Below are positions 10,905 to 23,152 of a stretch of DNA of 64,000 bases, piece after piece. A program made the position numbers and the translations under genes. Positions within the stretch are counted from its first letter, which is position 1. Each line of letters opens with the position of its first letter. The notes below the pieces were generated by a model that was not told where the DNA came from, ran no database searches, and saw only the letters and a program-made list of their open reading frames with translations. Origin of the DNA: Mercenaria mercenaria (taxonomy: Eukaryota > Mollusca > Bivalvia > Venerida > Veneridae); assembly GCF_021730395.1 (NCBI RefSeq), contig NC_069362.1, positions 68,589,501-68,653,500 of the forward strand, in the 5' to 3' direction.

Positions 10905-11095
10905 CACCGGGGCCTCTGCGTCCGGATGGTTAAAGTCGCTGACTTTGAATAACTTGCCCTTCATCGATGAATGTTCGAGCCTCACTCAGTGCGTTCTACC
11001 CAGGTGCCCGCCCGTGATAAAATAATGCACGGAGGGGCACCTGAGTGTTCCTACACTATCAAAGCTGGAAAATCGCCATATGACCTACAAGGATA
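10905..11095 (+). mobile_element. tRNA-derived SINE, mollusc type
   Basis: The head carries tRNA-like boxes: GGATGGTTAAAGTCGCTGAC and GTTCGAGCCTC. The body runs through CCCAGGTGCCCGCCCGTGA, AATGCACGGAGGGGCACCTG and AAGCTGGAAAATCGCCATAT, a sequence I recognise as a common bivalve SINE body. The ends are not sharply defined. Confidence 0.75.
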
Positions 11096-11194
11096 GCTTT
11101 TAAAGAAGCTAGAAAGTGGCTTGCTTAGCTCTTGTTATGCGAGGGCTGGGATGGAGCTCAAAGGGATAGGCCATTGAAAAAGGGTCTTTGGACG

Positions 11195-11400
11195 TTTATA
11201 GTTCCGCCTCGTATAGAGCGTCCGCTTCTAGTGTGTAAGATCATGGGTTTAATCCTTGGCTGCGACCTACCAAAGACGTCAGAATGGTGCCAGAAATTAC
11301 ATTGCTTCGCGCTCAGCATTAAAAAAGAAAGAAGCTTCCCCTCTCTCACACACTCATGGCGATGGAACTCATCAGGAATGAGGTGTCGAGAGTTATTTAT
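11195..11400 (+). mobile_element. Second tRNA-derived SINE
   Basis: tRNA-like head TATAGAGCGTCCGCTTCTAG then ATGGGTTTAATCC, followed by a body with ACCAAAGACGTCAGAATGG and CTTCGCGCTCAGCATTAAAA. It resembles another abundant bivalve SINE family. The frames of 60-90 codons crossing it on both strands are not genes. Confidence 0.65.
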
Positions 11401-12458
11401 CTAAGTTAAAATAACTTATTTCACAATGGACCAGAAATAAGTATAAATCAAATAAAAAGCAAGGCCAAAAAGGTGGAATATGTTAGTGATTCCACATTCC
11501 GTACTACCTCAATATTAAGGTCCCGATGCAAATTTTGTCCTCACTCATTATTACCACAAAAAGAAGCAATCTGAATTATTCTGCCTTAAAATCTAAACGT
11601 GTAACCAGTCCCTGAAATATTTCCAGAGTTGAGATCTTAATGTCACTTGTTTCAGATATGCAAGCTTCTAAGAGCTCAACTGGCCCTGTTACCCAAAGTT
11701 TCCCTAACTGTTAAGCTCATTTCTGCAATTTGGGAGAAGCGATTGATGCTTCTACTTGCGAAAGATTGGTCCTTTGTGCGTCATTGAGCTCTTTTTGTCT
11801 GATGACAGAACAATCCTAGAATTTAGTGAGATAATGAGCAAATATGAGAATGACTACGATAGCTTGATTCAATACGCATAAAAAAACAAGTTCAGTTATA
11901 CTATTTCAGTTTATTTGTACATGTATTAATGTGCGTACAAAGAACTCATTTTAATGGATAAACAATGAACGTCTACCAACTGGCACCTGAAAAGGAAAAT
12001 AAGAGACAACTAGGAAATCTTCAGTCAGACATATTGATTCATAACATCATCATGGAAAAGTATAATTATATGTATTCGGATTTTTTTTTTAAAAAAAGCG
12101 TCAGAGGAACGAGTTTGCACGGTATAAAACCAAAAACAGACTCGATTTATGAGGAATTTATAGAACAAGTCTGGCTCGGACTGAAGTCTTGGGTCCGAGA
12201 CACACTTAAGTCATACCTATCCCCCACCTTTCATGCCACTGATACTGCTTTTTTGCATGAAATGAAAGCATGCGATATTCAAGATTACTCAAACCGTTCT
12301 TTTACTATTTACTAGTAGCTAAAATAAATCGGTATTAACAACATTTTCAATTGATTTCAGTCATTCAAAAAATAACGTTGAAAAAAAGAAAAGGAAGCAA
12401 TTCTAAGAAAGCTGAAAATGCTTAGGTTTGCTAACATATACTAACTAAAAATAATTAC

Positions 12459-15400
12459 CTTCACGTTTTCTGACTGGCATTGTGCGGGTACAAAGAACAC
12501 GTCCCTGCTGGCTATTCCACCCTTAAGGTTTGCAAATGTAAGTGCCTGCATCGTCTCAGCTGAAAAAAATCGAAATTTTATAAATGTACATAGACAAGGC
12601 AGAGAAGCCGTTTCTTGTTTTTTTTTCAAGATATTGTTCATTACATGAAACACTCTGTAAGTTAGCCATTCCAATATATTACAAAGGTATTCATACAATG
12701 AAGTAATAAGGTATTGAGCTTATTAAATAACAACGAAATCTACAAGACAGACTGAAGTTGTAAACTTACTTGTGTTATCTCCTGCAAAAACAGGATCCAT
12801 TATTCCAGTTGATACTTCTGACACAGGAACACACGTGTCAGCGGTTACGGCAATATTTGTATCATATCCCCTTATTTTCATATTGTAAGCCTTGATGCGT
12901 ACAGAGTTATCTCCAAGACCGTACCTGGAATTTGCAGTCGTCTCTGTGGCATTGCCTAGAAACAATAATAAGTATACAGAAGATGTCAAATAGTGTGAGG
13001 AAATACAGATAGAAATGCATTTAATTAAGGTAAAATTTCGCCTATCATGTTTTTCATTTTATATCTGGCCTCGTCAATGTTACAATTAAGCTAGCTCTTA
13101 ATGTACATTTTCTCATCTACGTTACTAGCTAGCTTACGTGTTCTCGTCGGCGTTGTCAGAGAGAATATTTGATTGTTTCACTGTCTGATCGAAATATATT
13201 TCATCGAGTGAACACCATATGCAATTTCTTCAAGAATAGCGCAACATAGCGTAAATTACTGTGTTTACGAGTGAAATATATTTCGACCTTACTCTCAAAC
13301 AAACACAATTTTATTTTATTTTATGTATTTTCAATGGTTTTTACAAGTTACACCCTTTTACCTGCGCAAAGACACGCGCATCGCATCATGATCATAAGGG
13401 TATGACGCCACGATATTTATATAGGAACACTGTTGATTAGTAATATGCTGTTTCCAGATTTCGTTTAGATTTATATCGCTTTATGATCCTGTAAGTATGT
13501 ATATACATCAATATCTTTACAGAAGCATATTTTGCAAGGATTTTCAGATTATTTTTAATTCATATTGTTTCGCATTCAATTGTAGTTCTGTACCAGTTAA
13601 AAATAAAAATTGTATTTTCACTGTCTGAATATCAATTTTACTCCAAAGGGGTCCGGCACATTAGTGGATTAAGTTTAATGGCTTATTTTTGAGTACTAGA
13701 GCCATAATAATGTAAAAATCATACTAATATAACTACTCCCTAGTCCTAGAGCCATAATAATGTAAAATATCATACTAATATAACTACTCCAGAGCCATAA
13801 TAATGTAAAAATCATACTAATATAACTACTCCAGAGCCATAATAATGTAAAAAATCATACTAATATAACTACTCCAGAGCCATAATAATGTAAAAAATCA
13901 TACTAATATAACTACTCCAGAGCCATAATAATGTAAAAATCATACTAATATAACTACTCCCTAGTCCTAGAGCCATAATAATGTAAAATATCATACTAAT
14001 ATAACTACTCCAGAGCCATAATAATGTAAAAATCATACTAATATAACTACTCCAGAGCCATAATAATGTAAAAATCATACTAATATAACTACTCCCTAGT
14101 CCTAGAGCCATAAATCATACTAATATAACTACTCCAGAGCCATAATAATGTAAAATATCATACTAATATAACTACTCCAGAGCCATAATAATGTAAAAAA
14201 TCATACTAATATAACTACTCCCTAGTCCTAGAGCCATAATAATGTAAAATATCATACTAATATAACTACTCCAGAGCCATAATAATGTAAAGTATCATAC
14301 TAATATAACTACTCCAGAGCCATAATAATGTAAAAAATCATACTAATATAACTACTCCCTAGTCCTAGAGCCATAATAATGTAAAATATCATACTAATAT
14401 AACTACTCCAGAGCCATAATAATGTAAAATATCATACTAATATAACTACTCCAGAGCCATAATAATGTAAAATATCATACTAATATAACTACTCCAGAGC
14501 CATAATAATGTAAAAAATCATACTAATATAACTACTCCCTAGTAGGGAGTAGTTATATTAGTATGATTTTTTACATTATTATGGCTCTAGGACTCAAAAA
14601 TAAGGCAGTAAACTTAATCCACTCATGTGCCGGACCCCTTTGTTTATTTTGGAGGAGAATGATCTGTCTTGAAATGTGTGAATTACCATCTATATATTAT
14701 ATTTCATTTATATTGTAATGTATGTCAACAGTAATGCTTCAAAAGTAAAGTGTTTGTTTATTATAGTGTCATCCCTACTGAAAGGGCCAGCCAAGTTGGC
14801 TTATGAGACATCTACATACGTTGAACAGCATTACTTCCCGTTTCCTATTTTAAATGCCAGGCACCAGGCAGGTAGGCAATCGGTAACCATTATTTAAATA
14901 GCTGGCGGCTCATCAACCGGTCTCTTTTCAGTAATAAGACCCGTCTCTGACAGAGCTCGAACCTTCGACCTCCCGATTGCGGGGCAGGTGCCTTATTCAT
15001 TAGGCCACCGCAGCTCGGTAAATAGAGGATTACAGCGTAAAATTATATTCGAGACTCTGTCGAGTATTTTATCAATTTTATTCAACAAATTTAATAAATT
15101 CAATGGGGAAAGACACAAATGTAACATTATTCTAAATTACACTTTTCCTGCTGAAACATCAGAATTTCTTCTTTCCTTACCTATTACGGACCAAGTCAAG
15201 GTTAATGCTTTATTTCACTAGTGTAATACCTAATTATGTAATGGCACCATGTCAGACATGCTGATTACTCATCGAGCCGTACCCATTTTTGAAAAAATAC
15301 AGTGTACTGTGACAATCTATTGAAATATAATTCTAATCAGAATATACCAGGTATACAGTATGGGGCCCATGGCTCAGTGATCATAGTTCGGTTACAAACG

Positions 15401-16982
15401 CCGTCTCTGACTGTATACATTACACCCTGAAAATACACATTTCAGTTTTAATTAAAACACATGTTAAAAGGTCGGCACCCTATCAGTATGCATATCTTTA
15501 GAACAGACATGAAATGATACAAAACTATTAAGTAAACTTGCTTATTCATGGCATGGGTTGACAAAGTTCCCATTCAAGTCACAGTACAAATCTGATTTAA
15601 TGCGAAAATTTACAATGAATTAAGGTTATATCTATCACAATATAATTTTGCTAAAACATGAAAGGGGCTGGAACGGGTGATGTGGATTTAGATGTATAAA
15701 AGCCTATGAAAAATGTGCGGCGGATGTTTACTGGGAATGAGTGGGGCACAATAAAATAAGTGCCTTACATTTTTATAATCGCTGACTATCCGTTGCTGTA
15801 CATTAAAGGTGTCAACCTGCAAAGTTTGGTCGTAAGCAACAATCAGGTTGACTCCGTCATAAGACACTTTCATCATACCCTGCAATATAACAGTCAGATA
15901 TATTGTGGTAAGAAAATTAACTGTACACGTGCATTATAAATAATTATTATCAACGAAAACCTGTATAAGTGACAAGAAATCAAAACTGAGATAACAAAAT
16001 ATTCATAAAGAACAATTTTTTTTCTTTCAAATCTAACATTTGAAGTAATTATCTTCTCTATTTCGAGAGTTACAATGATTTTAAGAAAGTCACCTAGGGC
16101 TTTTTTAGACGTGACGTTAAGAACCTTATGAAAGCAGTATGACGTCGCCGTGCATGGCGTGTATTTTTAAAATCATTAATACAACAAAATTTGCATATCT
16201 CTCACTAAACATAATATGTTTGAATATTTAAGAACAGTAAAATGATTTTACTGGAAAATAACGTAACCATATATTTTTGATTTTATCACTGGCCTTTTAT
16301 TTACACGCCTCTATATTTTCATGTTGCATGGATGCTTTGGAATTTCCGTTACCATGACAACACAAATAACATTTATTTGTAAAATATGGTAGAATTTGAT
16401 TTCCCTTACACAACTGTATTACAATATACTTGTTTCTAGTTTCTGCATGAACATACGAAAAACATGATTTTCCATTATTGCAATATTAATAAAGGTTTCC
16501 TCATCGAACGGCCTATATATATTCTCTTTATTTCCACCTTTCGTTGATAAATATTTATATTAATGCACGTGTACAATTCATTTTCTTACCACAAACATAT
16601 TAAAAAGAAAATAGGAAAATACCAAATGCATTTATAAGCATTAATATACAACTTAGTTTGCTTTTGTTTCTAAATATCTAAATGAATAATATATTGTTAA
16701 TAATACCCTGACAATTCATTGCTCATTTATATCATAATCATTTCCATTATAGGAAAATTTATAGTAGTTTAGGTAGGATTATTAAAACATGATGTAATTA
16801 TTTAACACACCGCTTAGTACAGGCAAAGTGAACAAAAGCATCACATTTACCTCTGTAAAAGATGTTTTGCCATTCTTTACGGTTCCCATAACCAAACCTA
16901 CATCCCCTTGCCATTGGTCCGGGGAACAGCAAATGTCCGCGGCGGCGGCAGACGACAACAGTGCAGTGAAAAATACCAACAT
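12459..16982 (-). CDS. EPDR gene B, ependymin-related secreted protein (incomplete or broken)
   Basis: Coding exons, right to left. Exon 1, 16982-16851 (44 codons): signal peptide MLVFFTALLSSAAAAD then ICCSPDQWQGD, donor GAG|GTAAAT. Exon 2, 15879-15769 (37 codons): VSYDGVNLIVAYDQTL, donor AAT|GTAAGG. Exon 4, 12955-12770 (186 nt, entered and left in phase 1): YGLGDNSVRIKAYNMKI and DTCVPVSEVSTGIMD, donor GTAAGT. Exon 5, 12559-12459: LTFANLKGGIASRDVFFVPA plus a Cys, donor AAG|GTAATT. The ATG sits just inside an exon whose acceptor is TTTTACAG, as in gene A. I could not find exon 3 (88 nt and two cysteines in gene C) between 15768 and 12956, nor the last exon below 12459. Skipping exon 3 would shift the frame, so either exon 3 has diverged beyond recognition or the gene is dead. 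A 1 kb foldback array and a SINE lie in the relevant intron. Confidence 0.8.
13186..13290. repeat. Small foldback repeat in intron of EPDR gene B
   Basis: Inverted arms of about 28 bp: CGAAATATATTTCATCGAGTG near 13190 and its near complement GAGTGAAATATATTTCG near 13269-13286, with a 45 bp loop. MITE-like; no target duplication was identified. Confidence 0.65.
13644..14642. mobile_element. Foldback element with one arm expanded into a tandem array
   Basis: Both ends carry CAAAGGGGTCCGGCACAT (inverted at the right), then a shared arm GTGGATTAAGTTTA, CTTATTTTTGAGT and CTAGAGCCATAATAATGTA. The right arm is single (about 100 bp). On the left the arm's inner part, from AGAGCCATAATAATG to ATATAACTACTCC, is repeated about 18 times as 45 bp units, some extended to 53 bp by CTAGTCCT. 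The two sides meet in a perfect palindrome centred at 14542 (CTACTCCCTA-G-TAGGGAGTAG) with arms of about 50 bp. There is no coding capacity. I could not define a target duplication. It lies within the gene B intron between exons 2 and 4. Confidence 0.85.
14780..15020 (-). mobile_element. tRNA-derived SINE
   Basis: On the minus strand the head reads GCGGTGGCCTAATGAATAAG, then CCCGCAATCGGGAGGTCG and GGTTCGAGCTC, with A-box and B-box spacing of a tRNA. The body continues to about 14780 and its end is uncertain. It lies in an intron of EPDR gene B. Confidence 0.65.
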
Positions 16983-17003
16983 TATGGAACTGTAAAATGA
17001 CAA

Positions 17004-19654
17004 GGAAAGTTTAAATGATTAGAGAGTAAATGGTACATTTATGATTGAAATATATTAAGTATCTTGTTTCCAACTTTGCCAAGTATTTACTTGAATTGTA
17101 CTTTATTTCAGTCTTTAGCTATGTTGATTAAGCAAACGCAAAGATAAATAAATATAATATATACTTGGAAACAGAAATAAGCACAAAAAATTCAAATCAA
17201 AGAGTAGATATATAGTCGATTCTTTCACTGGTGCATAACAATAAAGTTATAACAACCATCTGATTGTGTTTTAGACAAGATTCATAATGTTTTTATTTAA
17301 TAAATAGAATAAAATCACCATAACATGCTGAACCAGTATGACAAACATCTGACTTACCTTGATATGTAGAAAGTTTCAGTCAATTGTATTTCTAATACAA
17401 TTCAATAAATAAATTAATCCGATCAATTTAAATATTTAAAATAATGAATCAAAAACGAGATGGCAACATAAGCTTGCAGTAAACAAAGTTATAAAATAGG
17501 ATTGCAAACGTACTCCGCACTCGCTCTCCAGATCAATTATAAGTTAGTTGGTCAATGTGTGCTAAGGATTTTATCTGCAGTCACTTTATCTCTGGGGCAC
17601 ACATGAGGGTCAATAAACTTTTCATGGACTGTCCACTTACACTGGTTTTCAAAATTTACAAAAAGACGACAGGTGTTTGATGGGTTCTAAGTTCTACACA
17701 TGATATTGCACCGGCCGCTAATTACAGAATCTAACCCTGATGGAAAATACATTTCTTGGTTAATGAATTGTAACTGGTGAATACTTAGAACGGACAAATG
17801 ACTTTGTTTCTTTTGGTCATAAAGTTTACTAATAACAAGAGATATGTCAAATTACCGTTATTTTAAGTTTATCATCAACTATCACAAAAACAAATTTTCT
17901 CTTTATATTTCGATGTACGCAAAAGGCCTCGTTTTTAATTCGCAGATCGGCGAATGACATATTTTAGCAGTCAGAATATGTAGAACTGTTTGACGATTTC
18001 GGCATACTTAGGTCAATAAGAAAAGGTATCATACTATCAGCCATAAAGTATTACAGTTTATTACGGGCAAAATAAAGTAAGAATTTTGAAAGTTTCATTT
18101 GCTTACTTAATGGAGGATGTGATGAACTTTTGATTGTTGTGATGTAATGTCTTCGCGCCACCAATGAATATGAAATAATAACAGACAAAAGTCGCAATCC
18201 GACATAGATTTGTCAAAAATCGCATGAAAAATGCTAATTTTGTCATGACGTTATACATCATTTTTAGAAGTAAATATAGTAAAACACCTCCAAGTTTTAA
18301 TTTATTTAAGCTTTATTTTGAGAAACAAAGAGAAAAGAATTAATATTGAATATATTGTTGCTTGTTTGTTGCAAGTTAGATGTATACCATTCAAAATGGA
18401 CTGAATTTCATGGTGATGTAGATCAACTTTACTAAATCCATACATGAAAACAATTTTTCTTCTTTCAAATATGTACCACTTTTTTTCTTTAAGGACACTC
18501 CATCATTTCATCATTCATTAATCATTTTCCATCCATCATAAGTATTTGAAAAAACATTTCAGGGATAGATATTATGTACAATATATTCTTTTTTCTTACT
18601 TTGTTGAAATATGTGGACAAAAATGTATTTTATGAGCATTGTATCCACATAATGAACATGCTGTTTATGTATAAATATCAATGTACTGAAAAGAAATAAA
18701 AATTGGAAAAACAAAAAAAAAGAATATTGCAACAAATATTATTTTTTACGTAAAGGCGGATAAAAATCAAATACCTCGATAGTTTCTCTTCGATTTTGAT
18801 AGCATTTTTTTTTATTTCAATGGAGAAAAACTAACGTTTCATTGCAGATGACAAAACAAAATCGGAGCTGATACGTTGCTGTTTGCATTTGTAATGTTCT
18901 GACGTATTTCTTGTTTACGGACGTAAACTCCTTTCCTGCTTTTTGTTTAAATACGCTACTTTGAGAAATCTCATCTTTGCTGTTATTTGTTTAATATTTT
19001 AGACAAGAAAGAGATCATGACCTATCATGAATACCCGCCACTCAGGGAATAACTTGTCGCCTAAACAGTTACCCTCGAGCCGGACAATGCCACCATGAAG
19101 AATCTCATATTAATACCCGCAAACACGCCAGTCGATACGGCAGAAAACAGGCGCCATGGAGTCAGAAAAAAATGCGACTTTAGTGAGTTATTTTTTGTGC
19201 GCCCAAAGAAATGTTTAAACCTGATCGAATTCTATAAAAGCAAATATGTGCAGTTTTTTTACTTGTGGATTTGCTTTGGCTATAACTAGGTAATTTTCAT
19301 GCAACAGAAACACATGTATATGAATCATTGTATGCAAATAAAAAATAAACAATTTGGAAATTACATTGAGATAAAAATGTATGCACTACAAATCACTAAT
19401 AAATGATAAATTATAACAAACATATGAAAAATACACAATATAAATTACGTTTTTATTAAAACGAATGTTCAAATACAGAATACAAATGTACGAAGAGTAA
19501 ATATAAATGAATGAAGAGCGAATACAGATGTATGGAGAGTGAACACAGGAATATTACGATTAAATGTAAGTGTCTGAATATCAAAGATTGAATGTAAGTG
19601 TCTGAATATTAGAAGTAGACGAGCATGGTATGAAAGTGCATTACTATCAAACAC
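17004..19654. other. Upstream region of EPDR gene B, no gene seen
   Basis: 17004-17400 matches the region upstream of the 6.6 kb relic. A possible donor for a 5' UTR exon (CGGA|GTACGT on the minus strand, near 17510) is the counterpart of the one in gene A but is weakly supported. Beyond that the sequence is AT-rich with no supported gene. Confidence 0.35.
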
Positions 19655-20719
19655 TTAAGGTAATATGCGCCACCTAGCGAAAGTCAACGGACCGTTATGA
19701 AATTTTGCCGAATCAAAATTGACGATATTTCCGATTGACTGGTATTTTTTTTTCATTTTTCTGTTATTCTCCATTTTGCTGCTGTAAATCTTCAAACTTG
19801 GCCACTAACGTCATTTTTTCAGCAGAGCGCAAAATGACGTACTTGGCTGGTTTTTCGAGTATTGTTTTTATATACAACTAAAAAACGGCAAAAATCCTTT
19901 ATTTTCAAGTTTATATTAAAATTATCTCTCCAATGATATATAATATGTCATGTTTATTTCAACGTCACATCAGAGGCAAGCGATTTATGAACGCAAAATA
20001 CGTAAAACTGACGTTGAATTTCACCCGAAATTTCGCGTAAAAACGCCTATATCTTAAGAACTGTGAGATAGTTTTTTGAATAAATTTCAACAGAAGTACA
20101 AAATTTCAATTGCTATCGATTCCTTAAAAGAAAAATAGGGGTCACCGATTTAGATTTCGCTCTATTTACCGTTGCACTTCCCCTACCCCCAGTAAAAATA
20201 ACGATGTTTTCATACTTATTTCGTAAATTTCCATTAATTCAAATTCAGTGTCTTTTTCTGTTGGTGGATATAATGAAATAATATCAGTTTCTGCTGTTGG
20301 ATATAATGAAATGATATCACAATAATGATAAAATGAAGACGTTTTTTTTTTTTATTAAATTTTTCAAACAGATGAATGTTTTCTAGAAAATGTTCTATAC
20401 ATGACAAACAGACATGTTTTATTACAGACAATTTTGCCTGAGTGCCTGTGCACTCTATATAGTATTTCGAAGAGTGCGCAGTTAATGATTCCATCTTTAC
20501 ATAGAAACAGTTTACAGAAATTTAGATTACGCATACGGTACTCTAATGAGGAGAGAAAGGAATTTGTCCCATAAGTTTATTTAGGGTGTTAAGAATCACA
20601 TGTACCTCCAAGACGTCCACACTGCAAAGTTTCGCTCGTGGTACTTTTGATTAATGTTTAGTACTTTAACAAAATACTTGTTGTTTATATATCCCGGTAA
20701 ACAAATGTTACAAACAACA

Positions 20720-20848
20720 CCGAGGATAGTATGCGCCTGATATCAGAAGACGCAGGTTCATACATGTGCTATATATCCCGACAAGTTGTGGCATTTGTAT
20801 GGTTTGAACCTACGTCTCCTGATATCAGACGCAAACTTTCATCGGTGT
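20720..20848. repeat. Nested foldback repeat inside the long-TIR element
   Basis: Arms of about 45 bp: CACCGAGGATAG, GCGCCTGATATCAG, GACGCAGGTTCATAC on the left, and the near complement GTATGGTTTGAACCTACGTC, CTGATATCAGACGC, TCGGTG on the right. Confidence 0.75.
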
Positions 20849-20877
20849 AGTCAATCTAGATGACGATCTTAACATTT

Positions 20878-21100
20878 GAGCCAAGCCATGAGAAAACCAA
20901 CCAAGTGCGTTTGCGACCAGCATGGACCCAGACCAGCCTGCGCATCCACGCATTCTGGTCATGGTTCATGCTGTTCGCTAACAGTTTCTCTAATTGCAAT
21001 AGGCTTTGAAAGCGAACAACATGGATCCTGACCAGACAGACTGCGCGGATGCGCATGCTGGTCGCAAAGCCACTATGTTGGTTTTCTCATGGCGCGGCTC
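20878..21100. mobile_element. GAGCC...GGCTC MITE, copy 1, with 4 bp target duplication
   Basis: 223 bp. The ends match in inverted orientation (GAGCC, CCATGAGAAAACCAAC, TTTGCGACCAGCATG against their complements). Flanks are ATTT at 20874-20877 and ATTT at 21101-21104. It is inserted in the long-TIR element, hence younger. The second copy is at 60483-60699. Confidence 0.85.
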
Positions 21101-22599
21101 ATTTATGTTTTGACGTTTAAGTGACAGATATTGAATAGTCACTGTAGTAGCATGAATGACAAAGCAACTAAAATATATAAAAGAATGTGTAAGAACAAAG
21201 AATCAGTCTCTATATTTCCAAACTGCACTTTTAGCCCCGATAATCTATTGTTTTAATAGAACCTATGTAAAAACTGCACTCATGTATCGAAATAACTGCA
21301 TTTTTATTAAGACCGCACCGTCTTCTGCGTTTTCTTATAAACCATTTTATCTTGTTTACCTCAAACGAACCGGCAAACTGAACTTCCGGCGGGATAGTTC
21401 GAACTTGTACCTGTTTCCTCTCCAGATAACGGTTTGTGCACACAAGTCACGTGCAGAATTATTTTCTAGAACGGTTCCTTTTGTCCCTATCATGCGTTCG
21501 ACAGAATACCAAAGTAAGATAAAAATACACTGACATGGAAATATCCAGTACTGGCATGAAGCATACCTGCGTGAACATACATTTAAAAGTTAACGAAGTC
21601 TAAGAAGAACACCAAAATATCCGGTAATAGAATCTCTTTAAGATTGACTACAAACATTTTGCTTAGAACTTTAACATTTGATGTGCTTCACTTTTCTGCT
21701 AAGGTTTTAGCGTTTTGACAAATGTTTTTAATTTTATTAAATTTAAACAAAGTTTGCTTAAGAATTGAAGCTGCAACTACAAATAAAAATCAGCGTATTC
21801 TTGGTGAATACAACTTTCGGCTAAAATGCACTTTACCGATACCTATATCCTGTTTCAATAAAAAGGACTCTATGTGTTTCTGTGTCATGTATAGGAGAGC
21901 AATTTCCTGAAATTATTCATTTATTTCAATAATTTCATTTAATCATATCTTCTTTTTATCATTACTGGAATTTAATAGCATTATATTCACTAACAGAATA
22001 AGAAACGGAATTAAAATTTATGAAAATTTACGAAATATGTATAAAAACGTTGTTATTTTTTACTGGGGGTAGGGGTAGCGCCACGGTAAATAGAGCGAAA
22101 TCTAAAACGGTGACCCCAATTTTTCTTTTACGGAATCGATAGTGATTGAAATTTTGCACGCATGCTCAAATTTATTCAAAAAACTATCTGACAGTTTCTG
22201 AAATATAGGCGTCTTCACGCAAAATTTTGGGTAAAGCTCGACGTCAGTTTTGCATGTTTTGCGTTCATAAATCGTTTGCCTCTGATGTGACGTTGAAATA
22301 AACATGTCATATTATATATCATTGGAGAGATAATTTTAATATAAACTTGAAAATAAAGAATTTTTGCCGTATTTTAGTTGTATATAAAAACGATAATCGA
22401 AAAACTAGTCAAATACGTCATTTTGCGCTCTGCTGAAAAAATGACGTTAGTGGTCATGTTTGAAGATTTACAGCAGCAAAATGGAGAATAACAGAAAAAT
22501 GAAAAAAAATACCAGTCAATCGGAAATATCGTCAATTTTGATTCGGCAAAATTTCATAACGGTCCGTTGACTTTCGTTAGGTGGAGCATATTACCTTAA

Positions 22600-23152
22600 C
22601 TTAATCATATAATTATTATCTCGTCTTTTGCAATAACAGAATTTCAAAATTCTTATCGTTTGGCAGTAATCAATATTAAATGACACGGGACCATCTGTGA
22701 GATTTTTATCAGTGTCATACTATGTGAACTAGCATCACTTATCGTAGAAAATGTCAGGTGGTCAGTGCTCCGTGCTATTACAGTACAGGGGCTCCTGAAG
22801 GGATCAACGGAACATGAGGGATGGTTAACAAGTGCAAAAATCATTAAAACCATCTTGTATCTAAATTGTTTCATCGATGGAATTTTTGTTTGTAACATAT
22901 AAAATAACAATGTATATACGTTTTATACGCCCGTCATCAAAATGTTTACGAGATAAAAGCGTCCTATTTTCTAAAAGAGGTATTCCAGCATAGATGAAAC
23001 TGGAACTTTTTGTATAGTCCCCTGAGAATAAAATTTCAAATGACCTATATTTTTATCCGTTATCTTTGGTGTGAAGATATATATCAACAGTAAAAGACCA
23101 GGTAGAAAATATCCTTGCAAATCATTTAGTGTTGATCCCTTAGCCTGAAAAC
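22600..23152 (+). promoter_or_regulatory. Upstream region of EPDR gene C
   Basis: No coding sequence. A TATATAT lies near 23076-23082. Just before the start codon CCCTTAG|CCTGAAAACATG could be a 3' splice site, which would match the UTR intron just upstream of the ATG in genes A and B. Both readings are inference. Confidence 0.3.

Larger units (their letters stand above)
10380..12430 (-). repeat. Segmental duplication, 3' flank of EPDR gene B
   Basis: Counterpart of the block at 5.29-6.56 kb (see there for shared motifs). It is longer because a TTAA MITE (10482-10672) and two SINEs (about 10905-11400) lie inside it. It lies just downstream of exon 5 of gene B, so it should include that gene's last exon and 3' UTR, though I could not pick out the last exon. 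Confidence 0.65.
19659..22595. mobile_element. Long-TIR DNA element flanked by TTAA
   Basis: The ends GGTAATATGC and GCATATTACC are flanked by TTAA at 19655-19658 and 22596-22599. Terminal inverted repeats extend about 580 bp (left to about 20236, right from about 22015), sharing GAAAGTCAACGGACCG, TCAGCAGAGCGCAAAATGACG and ACCCCTACCCCCAGTAAAAA at roughly 90 percent identity by eye. The centre (about 1.8 kb) shows no transposase, only short frames, and holds two nested elements. It is non-autonomous. Open frames in the two arms are by-products. Confidence 0.85.

Noticed and set aside
11132-11404. 90-codon plus-strand frame
   Set aside because: It runs through a tRNA-derived SINE; the tRNA-like head and SINE body explain the sequence.
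13869-14111. 80-codon frame with repeated LWLWSSYISMIF
   Set aside because: It is the translation of the 45/53 bp array in the foldback element.
15541-15660. Minus-strand stretch with two cysteines, considered as the missing exon 3 of EPDR gene B
   Set aside because: Cysteine spacing is wrong, a stop follows, and no matching residues around the cysteines.
19156-19182. Possible short first coding exon (GCGCCATGG start, GTGAGT donor)
   Set aside because: Only nine codons and no downstream exon could be linked; chance is likely in AT-rich DNA with a local GC patch.
21156-21533. 125-codon frame in the centre of the long-TIR element, considered as a transposase
   Set aside because: No DDE-type motif, no similarity to known transposases that I recognise, and poor composition; overlapped by an antisense frame of 70 codons.
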